A stretch of 64,000 nt of DNA. It comes from CAYQMF01 sp964418595 (GTDB lineage: Bacteria > Planctomycetota > UBA1135 > UBA2386). A model generated the notes under the pieces. That model was not told where the DNA came from, did not search any database, and saw only the letters and a list, made by a program, of their open reading frames with translations. A program made the translations under genes and the position numbers. Location: positions 1 to 64,000 of the forward strand of contig CAYQMF010000001.1 in NCBI GenBank assembly GCA_964418595.1, read 5' to 3'. Shown one piece after another: positions 8,242 through 16,261 of the stretch (within the stretch, counting starts at the first letter, position 1; every line of letters starts with the position of its first letter).

Positions 8242-10638
8242 TTGCGCGGTCTGCTTCTCGTCGCATGCCTCGCCGGCGGGGTGGCCGGCCAAGAGCAGGA
8301 TCCGCATACGTGGTGGAGCCTGCAGCCGCTCGACAAGCCCGCGGTGCCCGCGCACTCCGCCCATCCGATCGACGCGTTCGTCGCAGCGACCCTCGCCTCG
8401 CGCGGCCTCGCGATGTCGCCGCAAGCCGACGCGCGCACGCTGTGCCGGCGGGTGACCTTCGACCTGATCGGGCTGCCGCCGTCGCCCGAAGACCTCGACG
8501 CCTACGTCGCCGACACGCGGCCGGACAAGTACGAACGCCTCGTCGATCGCCTGCTCGCCTCGCCTCGCCATGGCGAGCGCTGGGCGCGCCACTGGCTCGA
8601 CGTCGTCCACTACGCCGACACCCACGGCTACGACAAGGACCAACCGCGCCCGCACGCGTGGCCGTACCGCGACTACGTCATCCGCGCCTTCGACACGGAC
8701 AAGCCGTACGCCCGCTTCGTGCAGGAACAGGTCGCCGGCGACGTGCTCTTCCCCGGCACCCGCGATGGGATCGAGGCGCTCGGCTTCCTGGCGGCCGGCC
8801 CGTGGGACCTCATCGGGCACGCCGAGGTCGCGGAGGACAAGATCGACGGCAAGATCGCGCGCCACTTCGATCGCGATGACATGGTCGGCAACGTCATGGG
8901 CAGCTTCACGAGCCTCACCGTGCAGTGCGCGCAGTGCCACGACCACAAGTTCGATCCCGTGACGCAGGCCGACTACTACGCGCTGCAGGCGGTGTTCGCG
9001 GCGCTCGATCGCGCCGACAAGACGTACGACGTCGACCAAGACACCGCGCGGCTCCGCCGCGAGGCGACCGTGCCACCCGAGTTCGGCTGGCACAGCGGGA
9101 TCGAGGCGTCACCCGACACACCGAAGTGGGTGCAGGTCGACCTCGGTGCGCGCGTCACCATCGCCCGCGTCGTGCTGCGCGGCGCGGAGGACGACTTCAA
9201 CGGCATCGGCGCCGGCTTCGGCTTCCCGCGCCGCTTCCGCATCGAGGTCAGCGACGACGACGCCTTCAACGACGCGCCCACCGTGCTCGCCGCGCACGAG
9301 ACCGAGGACCTCGCCAACCCCGGCCTCGCACCGCAGGAGTTCGCCGGCAATGGCACGGTCGGACGCTTCGTGCGCGTGACCGCCACGCGCCTCGCCGCGC
9401 GCAAGGGCGACTTCATCGCCGCCCTCGCGGAGCTGCAGGTCTTCGACGCCGCCGGCGCAAACGTCGCGCTGCACGCACCGGTCACCAGCGGCGACAGCAT
9501 CGAGGCGCCGCCGCGTTGGCGGCGGGCGAACCTCACCGACGGTCTCTACCCCCCGTCGGAGCGCGCGTCCCTGCCGGCGCCGGAGCGCGTGTATGCCGGC
9601 ACGGTCCACACGGGCTCCGGGACCTTCCGCGGCACCGGCGCGCTCGGCGGCAAGCCGCGGCCGATCTTCGTCCTGGCGCGCGGGCAGGTGACGAGGCCGG
9701 GGCGCGAAGTGCAGCCGGCGGCGCTCGCCGCACTCGAGCCGCTGTTGCCGTCACGCTTCGACCTCGCGCCCGACGCCCCCGAAGGCGCCCGCCGCGCCGC
9801 GCTCGCGCGATGGCTCACCGACCCACGCAACCCGCTGATCTGGCGCAGCGTCGTCAACCGCGTCTGGCACTACCACTTCGGCCGCGGCCTCGCCGCCACG
9901 CCGGACGACTTCGGCCGCATGGGCTCGCCGCCGACGCGCCAAGACCTGCTCGACTGGCTGGCGGCGACGTTCCGCGATGACCTCGCCGGCTCTCTCAAGG
10001 CACTGCACCGGCTCATCGTCACCAGCGCCACCTACCGGCAGGCCTCGACGACCGGGAACGAGATGGCACAGGCGATCGACAGCGGCAACACCCTGCTGTG
10101 GCGCGCCAACGCCCGCAAGCTCGAGGCGGAGGCGGTGCGCGACGCGGTGCTCAGCGTCAGTGGCACCCTCGATCTGACGGCCGGCGGGCCGGGCTTCCGC
10201 GACTTCGTGCTCGAGCACCCGGAGCACTCGCCGCACTACCGCTACGACCTCGCCGATCCGGACGACCCGCGCACATGGCGTCGTTCGATCTACCGGTTCG
10301 TGGTGCGCTCGCAGATGCAGCCCTTCCTCACGGCGCTCGACTGCGCCGATCCGTCGATGCGAGTCGACCGCCGCAACGAGTCGGTGTCACCGGCGCAGGC
10401 GCTGGCCCTGCTCAACAACGGGTTCATCCTGGCGCAGGCGAGGCACTTCGCGGTGCGCGTGTGCGCGGAGGCCGGCGACGACGTGGCGGCCCAGGTCGTG
10501 CGCGCCTTCCGTCTGGCCATGGGACGCACCCCCACGACCGCCGAGCGCGAACCGCTCCTCGCGCACGTCGCTCGCCACGGCCTCGCGAGCACCTGCCGCC
10601 TGCTCCTCAATCTGAACGAGTTCGTGTTCATCGACTGA
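8242..10638 (+). CDS. DUF1549/DUF1553 (PSCyt2-PSD1) protein with inserted discoidin-like domain
   Basis: This 798-aa exported protein has a signal peptide at residues 1-16. The DUF1549 domain (about 28-265) includes RRVTFDLIGLPPSPEDLDAY, HGERWARHWLDVVHYADTHG and CAQCHDHKFDP, a CxxCH haem-like motif at Cys229, Cys232 and His233. An F5/8-type-C (discoidin) domain lies at about 290-410 (WVQVDLGARVTIARVVLRGA). DUF1553 (about 520-798) carries NPLIWRSVVNRVWHYHFGRG and SVSPAQALALLNNGF. It lacks the N-terminal PSCyt1 cytochrome domain often fused to this family. The start is a TTG at 8242, chosen because no ATG or GTG precedes the signal peptide in frame. It is followed 3 bp later by the DUF1501 gene, its usual partner. 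The family's reaction is not established; a role in polysaccharide use has been proposed. Confidence 0.88.
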   Translation: MRGLLLVACLAGGVAGQEQDPHTWWSLQPLDKPAVPAHSAHPIDAFVAATLASRGLAMSPQADARTLCRRVTFDLIGLPPSPEDLDAYVADTRPDKYERLVDRLLASPRHGERWARHWLDVVHYADTHGYDKDQPRPHAWPYRDYVIRAFDTDKPYARFVQEQVAGDVLFPGTRDGIEALGFLAAGPWDLIGHAEVAEDKIDGKIARHFDRDDMVGNVMGSFTSLTVQCAQCHDHKFDPVTQADYYALQAVFAALDRADKTYDVDQDTARLRREATVPPEFGWHSGIEASPDTPKWVQVDLGARVTIARVVLRGAEDDFNGIGAGFGFPRRFRIEVSDDDAFNDAPTVLAAHETEDLANPGLAPQEFAGNGTVGRFVRVTATRLAARKGDFIAALAELQVFDAAGANVALHAPVTSGDSIEAPPRWRRANLTDGLYPPSERASLPAPERVYAGTVHTGSGTFRGTGALGGKPRPIFVLARGQVTRPGREVQPAALAALEPLLPSRFDLAPDAPEGARRAALARWLTDPRNPLIWRSVVNRVWHYHFGRGLAATPDDFGRMGSPPTRQDLLDWLAATFRDDLAGSLKALHRLIVTSATYRQASTTGNEMAQAIDSGNTLLWRANARKLEAEAVRDAVLSVSGTLDLTAGGPGFRDFVLEHPEHSPHYRYDLADPDDPRTWRRSIYRFVVRSQMQPFLTALDCADPSMRVDRRNESVSPAQALALLNNGFILAQARHFAVRVCAEAGDDVAAQVVRAFRLAMGRTPTTAEREPLLAHVARHGLASTCRLLLNLNEFVFID

Positions 10639-10641
10639 CAC

Positions 10642-12090
10642 ATGCGATCGCACGCCCAAGCCGCCGGCGTCGACCGCCGCGAGTTCCTCTGGCAGTCGGG
10701 CGGCGGCCTCGGCGGCATCGCCCTCGCCGCGATGCTCGGCCGCGAAACCCCGCTGGCGCGTCGCCCCCGCGCGCGCCGCGTCATCCAGCTCTTCATGGCC
10801 GGCGGCGCGAGCCACCTCGATCTCTTCGACTTCAAGCCCGCGCTCGTGAAGCACGCCGGCAAGCCCAGCGACTTCGGCGAGCCGGTCGAGACCTTCCAGG
10901 ACGGGCTCGGGCCGTGGCTCGCGCCGCTGTGGCCGTTCGCGCCGCACGGCGCGTGCGGCAAGCTCCTCGGCGCAACCGTCGCACCGCTCGGCGCGCACGT
11001 CGACGACATCGCCTTCGTGCACGACATGGTCAGCAAGTCGGGCGTGCACTCGCAGGCCACGCTCCTGCAGACCACGGGCTTCCTCCTGCCCGGCTTTCCG
11101 AGCGCCGGCTGCTGGGTCAGCTACGGGCTCGGGTCGCTGAACGAGAACCTGCCGACGTTCGTGGTGCTGCCCGACCACCGCGGGCTCGCCAGCAACGGGA
11201 TGAAGAACTGGGACGCCGCGTTCCTGCCGTCACAGCACAGCGGCACTCCGATCCTGCCGGGCACGGAAGCGCCGATCGTCGACCTCCATCCGCATCGCGC
11301 CGGCACCTTCGTCACGCCAGCGAGCGAGCGCGACACGCTCGCGACGCTCGCGCACCTGAACCGCGCGCACGCGGCGACGCGACCGACCGATCCGCGCCTC
11401 GACGCGCGCATCGAGAGCTACGAACTCGCGGCGCGCATGCAGCTCGCGGCCCCGGAAGCGATCGACCTCGGCGCCGAGCCCGACTACATCCTTCGGCTCT
11501 ACGGCCTCGATCGCGGGCCGCAGGCATGGGCGAAGGAGATCAACGGCGCCGAGGAGGCGTTCTGGTTCGCGCAGAAGTGCCTCGCCGCGCGGCGGCTGCT
11601 CGAGCGCGGCGTGCGCTTCGTGCAGATCTGGAGCGGCAACGACAACGCACATCCGCGGCGCAACTGGGATTCGCACGAGGACATCCGCCGCGATCACGGC
11701 CCGCTGTCACGCGGGATGGCGCTCGGCGTCGCGGCGTTGCTCGAAGACCTGAAGCAGCGCGGCATGCTCGACGACACGCTGGTGCTGTGGACGACGGAGT
11801 TCGGCCGCATGCCCAGCTCCCAGGCGGGCAAGGGCCGTGACCACAATCCGTTCGTGTTCACCAACTGGCTGTGCGGCGGCGGGATCCGCGGCGGGGTCAC
11901 CGTCGGCGAGAGCGACGAGTGGGGCTACAAGCCGGCCGACCGGCGCCGCGGCACGACGGGTCACGACATCCACGCGACGATGCTGCACCTGCTGGGCCTG
12001 GACCACGAGAAGCTCACCTGGCGGCACAACGGCATCGATCGGCGGCTGACCGACGTGCACGGCCGGGTGATCGAGGGGTTGCTGGCCTGA
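10642..12090 (+). CDS. DUF1501 protein with Tat-type leader (alkaline-phosphatase-superfamily fold)
   Basis: This 482-aa partner of the upstream DUF1549/1553 protein is separated from it by 3 bp. The N-terminus DRREFLWQSGGG resembles a twin-arginine signal with the second arginine in DRRE, followed by a hydrophobic stretch. Family motifs are VIQLFMAGGASHLDLFDFKP, FVHDMVSKSGVHSQA, VRFVQIWSGND, LWTTEFGRMP, RDHNPFVFTNWL and GTTGHDIHATMLHLLGLD, which carry the metal-binding Asp and His residues of the sulfatase/phosphatase-like fold. The substrate is unknown. A decayed copy of its 3' end lies just downstream at 12110. Full length and all motifs suggest a functional gene. Confidence 0.88.
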   Translation: MRSHAQAAGVDRREFLWQSGGGLGGIALAAMLGRETPLARRPRARRVIQLFMAGGASHLDLFDFKPALVKHAGKPSDFGEPVETFQDGLGPWLAPLWPFAPHGACGKLLGATVAPLGAHVDDIAFVHDMVSKSGVHSQATLLQTTGFLLPGFPSAGCWVSYGLGSLNENLPTFVVLPDHRGLASNGMKNWDAAFLPSQHSGTPILPGTEAPIVDLHPHRAGTFVTPASERDTLATLAHLNRAHAATRPTDPRLDARIESYELAARMQLAAPEAIDLGAEPDYILRLYGLDRGPQAWAKEINGAEEAFWFAQKCLAARRLLERGVRFVQIWSGNDNAHPRRNWDSHEDIRRDHGPLSRGMALGVAALLEDLKQRGMLDDTLVLWTTEFGRMPSSQAGKGRDHNPFVFTNWLCGGGIRGGVTVGESDEWGYKPADRRRGTTGHDIHATMLHLLGLDHEKLTWRHNGIDRRLTDVHGRVIEGLLA

Positions 12091-12109
12091 GCGAACGGTG
12101 CGGACCGGC

Positions 12110-12220
12110 GGCGCGGGACGACGGGAAGCGGCATCCACGCCAGCATGCTGCACCTGTCGGGGCTGGATCACGAGAAGCTGACCTGACGCCACAGCGCCAT
12201 CGATCGACCGCTGACGGGCA
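12110..12220 (+). pseudogene. Degenerate duplicate of the 3' end of the DUF1501 gene
   Basis: About 106 bp here align by eye with 11943-12050 of the preceding gene. They share long blocks such as atgctgcacctg, gagaagct and cgccatcgatcg against the parental ggcatcgatcgg. In the parental frame the copy would read SGIHASMLHLSGLDHEKL and then hit a TGA in place of the codon after LT. It therefore encodes no full protein. It is a tandem partial duplication, or the stump of a second DUF1501 copy, that has accumulated substitutions and small indels. Confidence 0.7.
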
Positions 12221-12250
12221 AGCGAAGCGGCGATGCGGCTCAGCTTGGCC

Positions 12251-12946
12251 TCAGGGTTCACGCACGACTGCGTCTGTCAGACCCTCTTCCGGTGCCGGTC
12301 CCACCCGGTCCAGGATGTGGTTCACGGACTCCATGGCGCTACGCAGTTCGTGCGCCGCGCCGCGCGTGCTGCAGCGCCGGAAGCGGTTGCCTTCCCGGGC
12401 CGCGCGCAGCGTCTCGCCGATCTCGGCGATCGGGCGAACGACGCGGCGGTCGAGAGTGCGCGTGAGGAACAACCCGAATGCCACGGTGGCGAGGCCGACG
12501 AAGCTCGCGGCCCAGGCACCGGCGGTCCCCAGGCGCTGCGCATCGAGATCCGCCTGGCGCATCGCGGTGCGGTTGATCGCGATGAGCTCGCGCACGCGGT
12601 CGAGCAGGACGGTCCGCGCGGCCTTGTCCCCGTCCAGGGCGACGGCCACGACACGGTCGATGCCGTCCAGCACCTCCGTCTCGCCGGGCTCGGTGACATT
12701 GGCGTGGGCTCGAGCGAGGGCGGCGTGGACGCGCGCACGCTGCGCCTCGGCGAGCCCCGCGCTGCCGGCCCGGGCGAGCGTCTCGAGCACGTCCTCCGCG
12801 GCGGCGATCGTCGCGTCGTTTCGCGTGAGGATGCGCTCGATTGCCGGACCCATGCGCACGAACAAGCCGGTGGCGGCGAACACGAGCAAGAGGTCGAGGG
12901 TGAGGAAGGCGAGGACGCCGCCGGCGAGTTCGGTACGGAGCCTCAT
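12251..12946 (-). CDS. HAMP-domain membrane protein without output domain
   Basis: This 231-aa inner-membrane protein has a transmembrane helix at about residues 8-30 (LAFLTLDLLLVFAATGLFV), a periplasmic helical region of about 105 residues, and a second transmembrane helix at about 142-162. A HAMP-like linker at about 163-215 (RRVVRPIAEIGETLRAAREG) follows. The architecture is the sensor half of a histidine kinase or chemoreceptor, but translation stops directly after HAMP, with no kinase, cyclase or methyl-accepting part. It is the last gene of the trkH-trkA operon; its start lies 1 bp after the trkA stop. It could transmit a periplasmic signal to the potassium system or act through a separate partner. 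That link rests only on position. Confidence 0.72.
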   Translation of the reverse strand: MRLRTELAGGVLAFLTLDLLLVFAATGLFVRMGPAIERILTRNDATIAAAEDVLETLARAGSAGLAEAQRARVHAALARAHANVTEPGETEVLDGIDRVVAVALDGDKAARTVLLDRVRELIAINRTAMRQADLDAQRLGTAGAWAASFVGLATVAFGLFLTRTLDRRVVRPIAEIGETLRAAREGNRFRRCSTRGAAHELRSAMESVNHILDRVGPAPEEGLTDAVVREP

Positions 12947-12947
12947 G

Positions 12948-13616
12948 TCACTGTTTCTCCATCATCCGCGACACGGCGCCATGCCGGGCCACGAGCACGA
13001 GGACGTCACCGTCCGCGAGCTGGGACTCGGCGTCGGGCAGGATCACCGCGCCGTCGGCCTTCTTGCGGATCGCCACGACCGTGACGCCAAACCGGCTGGG
13101 CAGGCGCAACTCCCCCAACGAGCGGCCCACGAACGCCGTCGGCGCTTCCACTTCGTTCAGGAGCACGCCCTCACCGAGCAACAGCTCTCCCTTGATCCCG
13201 GCATGGAGGAGCTGGCTCGCGAACCGCTCGCCGAACGCCCGCTCCGGGTTCACGACTTCGTGCGCGCCGACGAGCCGCAGGATCCTGGCGTGCACCTCTT
13301 CGTTGGCCCGCGCGATGACGCGCCGGCCTCCCGCCTGCCGCAGCAGGGCGGTGCAGATGATCGACGCCTCCTTCGCCTCGTCGCCGATGGCGCACAGGCA
13401 TACGTCGCGCTGGCTCGGCGACGTGCGCTGCAGGGCCTCGAAGTCGGTGGCGTCGAAGCACATCGCCTCCGCCACGCGGTCGGCGATGGCCTGGACCCGC
13501 TCCTCGTCGCTGTCGATGGCGAGCACCTCGACACCGCGCTCGGCGAGCGCCCGCGCCACCGCGGTGCCGAACTGGCCGAGACCGATCACGATCGCTTGCT
13601 GCTGCTGTCGAGGCAT
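12948..13616 (-). CDS. trkA: TrkA/KtrA-type potassium uptake regulatory subunit
   Basis: This 222-aa cytoplasmic gating subunit belongs to a Trk/Ktr potassium transporter. The RCK_N domain (residues 6-125) starts with a nucleotide-binding AIVIGLGQFGTAVARALAER and has the acidic VLAIDSDEERV at the end of strand 2. The RCK_C domain (about 140-220) includes VGRSLGELRLPSRFGVTVVA and DGDVLVLVARH. A single RCK pair of this length is the KtrA type. It binds adenine nucleotides and controls the membrane subunit encoded immediately upstream (13637-15682). It is followed by the HAMP protein gene with 1 bp between them. Every expected motif is visible. Confidence 0.92.
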   Translation of the reverse strand: MPRQQQQAIVIGLGQFGTAVARALAERGVEVLAIDSDEERVQAIADRVAEAMCFDATDFEALQRTSPSQRDVCLCAIGDEAKEASIICTALLRQAGGRRVIARANEEVHARILRLVGAHEVVNPERAFGERFASQLLHAGIKGELLLGEGVLLNEVEAPTAFVGRSLGELRLPSRFGVTVVAIRKKADGAVILPDAESQLADGDVLVLVARHGAVSRMMEKQ

Positions 13617-13636
13617 GGCGGAGTCCTGCCGGCGGG

Positions 13637-15682
13637 TCAGCCGACGTCGATGTCTTCGGAGGGAAGGGTGACGCGGCCGGTCACCACGCGCTGACTCATG
13701 AACATCATGAGCGTCAGCCCGCCGATACGGCCGATGAACATGCAGACGATGATGATGAGCTTTCCGACATCGTCCAACATCGCCGTGGCGCCCTGGCTCA
13801 GCCCGACGGTGCCGAGCGCGGAGACGACTTCGAACGCCGCCATCGGCAACGGGATGCGCTGCGTCAGCAGCAGCCCGGTCAGCGCGAGGCCTGCCGCCGC
13901 GACAGCGATCGTCACGACCACGGCTGCGCGCTGCACCGTGCGGTCAGGGATCCGCCGGCCGAGCACCGCAGTGTGGGCGGCGCCCCGGATCGTGTCCACG
14001 ACCGACAGCAAGAGCACGGCGACCGTCGTGGTCTTCACTCCGCCGGCGGTGCCCCCGGGGCTCGCGCCGACGAACATGAAGGTGAGCATCATCAGCCATG
14101 TGGCCGGGTGCACGCTCGCGAGATCGACGGAGTTGAAGCCTGCGGTGCGCAGCGTCGCGGACTGGAACCACGCGTTGTGGAGCTTGTCGACCAGATCGAG
14201 CCCGCGCAGGGAGTGATCCCACTCGGCTATCAGGAAGAAGACGCAGCCCGATACGAGCAGCACGATCGCCGCCAGCAAGCCGATCGTGACCTGGGCCGGC
14301 CATGGGCCGGGGCCCCGGCGCTTCCCGGCGACCGCAAGCACAGTCACCGGAGACAGGCCGCCGAGAACGATCAAGGTGGCCACCGTGTGCAGGATGAGCG
14401 GATCGTGGCAGTAGGGGACCAGACTGTCGGTCTGCAGCGCGAACCCGGCGTTGCAGAACGCGGAGACCGCGGTGAACACGCCACGCCATGCAGCCGTGCC
14501 GAGCGGATCACCGTGGGCGAGGAACAGCGCTCCGAGCAGGCCGGCGCCGATCGCTTCGGTGATGAAGGTCACGCGCAACACGTCCTGGGCCGAGGCGATG
14601 AGTCGGCTGCGGTCCTTGGCTCCGATCACCAGCGCCACCGCCGACTCCTGGCGGATGCTGAGGCGGCGGCCGAGCACGCGCAGCGCGGCGGTCGAGAACG
14701 TCATGATCCCGAGCCCGCCGAGCTGCATGAGGAGGAGCAGCGTGATCTGGCCGAGCGCAGTGAATTCCGCGGGCGTATCGCGCACGACGAGACCGGTCAC
14801 GCAGACCGCGCTGATGGCCGTGAAAGCAGCGTCCATCCCGCCGATGCCGGCGCCGGAGGTCGAACTCTGCGGCAGCGCCAGGACGATCGTGCCAAGCAGC
14901 GCGAGCGTGGCGAACGTGGAGACGAGCAGACGCTCGGGATGCTCGAAGAGGGTCGCCGACCACCCCTCGGTCGGGTCGATACGGTCGGGACGCGGCCCGA
15001 ACATCGCGGCGAGGAGAGCGTAGATCGCACCGCAACTGACGAGCGCCCAGGCGTCCCGGTACGTCGTCGCGGCGAGGAGGAGTGTCGCGAGCAGCGCGAT
15101 GCCCACCGCGCGCGTGCGAACGTCAGGGGTCGAGCGTCTCCGCCAGAGCCAGCGTGCTCCGAGCGCGGCAGCGAAGACGAGCGAGACACCCACGGCCGCC
15201 ATCGCCGCGGGGCGTAGCCGGTCGCTGCCGATCGCGAGCGCCAGCCAGAACAACAGCGCCGTGGCCGCCGAGCTGCGGACCATGCCGGCGACCGCATCGG
15301 CCCGCCGCACGAGCGGCGTGAACAGCGGTGTACCCACGCGCCACAGGCCGGCGAGGACGACGATCAGCACCAGAGCGACGACCAGCGTCCGAGCCGGTGA
15401 GTCGCCGATGCCGGGCCACGCGAGCACCGGACACGCGAGGCACCCTGCGGTCGCGAGCGCACGAGCAGGCTGCGGCCGTGCGCTCATGCCGAGGCCGGCG
15501 GCGAACAGCGCGAAGGCTGCGGCTCCGGCGAGGAGCGTCAACCACGCCGGCAGTGTGCCCAGGTCTCCGTGCGCCCAGGTGACGGCGGCCACGGGCACGG
15601 GGCTCGCCGCGAGCAGCGCACCACCCGTGGCCGTGTACGGGCGGCGGGGAATCTTGTCGTCGATGTTCGACAGGACCTGCAC
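13637..15682 (-). CDS. TrkH/KtrB-type potassium transporter with extended N-terminal membrane region
   Basis: This is the membrane subunit of a potassium uptake system, about 681 aa from the GTG at 15682. The C-terminal 450 residues hold the four pore-type repeats, with signatures TAISAVCVTGLVVRDTP, TAVSAFCNAGFALQTDS, TLRTAGFNSVDLAS and ALGTVGLSQGATA. FVGASPGGTAGGVKTTT is the typical KtrB/TrkH block. About 200 residues of extra hydrophobic segments precede the core, as in the long TrkH subgroup. The start is uncertain: an open frame continues to 16150 but its translation there is Arg/Pro/Ser-rich and unlike protein. The GTG at 15682 is the first plausible start before the first membrane segment. 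Operon order is trkH, trkA, HAMP protein. Confidence 0.85.
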   Translation of the reverse strand: MQVLSNIDDKIPRRPYTATGGALLAASPVPVAAVTWAHGDLGTLPAWLTLLAGAAAFALFAAGLGMSARPQPARALATAGCLACPVLAWPGIGDSPARTLVVALVLIVVLAGLWRVGTPLFTPLVRRADAVAGMVRSSAATALLFWLALAIGSDRLRPAAMAAVGVSLVFAAALGARWLWRRRSTPDVRTRAVGIALLATLLLAATTYRDAWALVSCGAIYALLAAMFGPRPDRIDPTEGWSATLFEHPERLLVSTFATLALLGTIVLALPQSSTSGAGIGGMDAAFTAISAVCVTGLVVRDTPAEFTALGQITLLLLMQLGGLGIMTFSTAALRVLGRRLSIRQESAVALVIGAKDRSRLIASAQDVLRVTFITEAIGAGLLGALFLAHGDPLGTAAWRGVFTAVSAFCNAGFALQTDSLVPYCHDPLILHTVATLIVLGGLSPVTVLAVAGKRRGPGPWPAQVTIGLLAAIVLLVSGCVFFLIAEWDHSLRGLDLVDKLHNAWFQSATLRTAGFNSVDLASVHPATWLMMLTFMFVGASPGGTAGGVKTTTVAVLLLSVVDTIRGAAHTAVLGRRIPDRTVQRAAVVVTIAVAAAGLALTGLLLTQRIPLPMAAFEVVSALGTVGLSQGATAMLDDVGKLIIIVCMFIGRIGGLTLMMFMSQRVVTGRVTLPSEDIDVG

Positions 15683-16261
15683 CGACGGGGACGTGTGCAC
15701 AGACACTTGCGCGCAAGCGTTGCCCCGTTCAGCCGGTACGTCCAGCCAGGCGATGACGATTCTCCATCCGGGTGGCACGCGTTCCGAGAAACCGGTTGCG
15801 CTCGGAAGGGCCTGGTCCCCGCAGGATGGGACGGCGTCGGGAGAATCGTTCGATGGCGAGACGCGCGAGGTCGCGCGGGCCTTCGGGAAGTCGTGTGGGT
15901 TCCCCAGGGCAGCGTGACCGACGATCGGTCGCCCTCGGCGATCCCGCTCTCGGGGGAACCCCACCTTCGGGTTCCCCCTGCCACTGGGCACCCCCTTCCT
16001 CTTCCCTTTTCCCGAGACCCTCCGAATCACCGTTTCGAGGCCATCGGCGAGGTTCTGCGACCTCCCCAGCATGGCGGCTCCTGCTCGCCGCGCGGCCGCA
16101 CTGGTCGTGGCAGGAGGCCGGGAACCGGGGCCAGAACGCGACTTGACCATGCCAAGTCACTCACACGGATTCCTGATGCGCCGGTCGCGCGCGAGGTCCG
16201 CGAGCTGTGCCCATTCGCTGTCACACGTCACCGCGACCGCCTCCACGCCGTGTAGAGGATG
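15683..16261. other. Intergenic stretch of about 580 bp without a credible gene
   Basis: Open frames cross this stretch on both strands, but their translations are low-complexity Arg/Pro/Ser/Gly mixtures with no domain, and none has a convincing start. It separates the histidine kinase gene (ending at 16262) from the potassium transporter gene on the same strand. It would therefore be expected to hold a terminator and the trkH promoter. The only strong element seen is the hairpin at 15952-15978. Confidence 0.55.
15952..15978. repeat. Perfect 10-bp inverted repeat (hairpin)
   Basis: GGGGGAACCC is followed by a 7-nt loop and GGGTTCCCCC. The stem is perfect and GC-rich. It lies between the kinase gene and trkH, both on the minus strand. 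It could act as a terminator for the FIST-kinase operon, although no T-tract follows on either strand, or as a structured leader of trkH. Confidence 0.6.

Noticed and set aside
11871..13694. 607-codon plus-strand frame
   Set aside because: It reads the DUF1501 end, its decayed copy, the HAMP gene and trkA in the wrong frame or strand; the composition is not protein-like.
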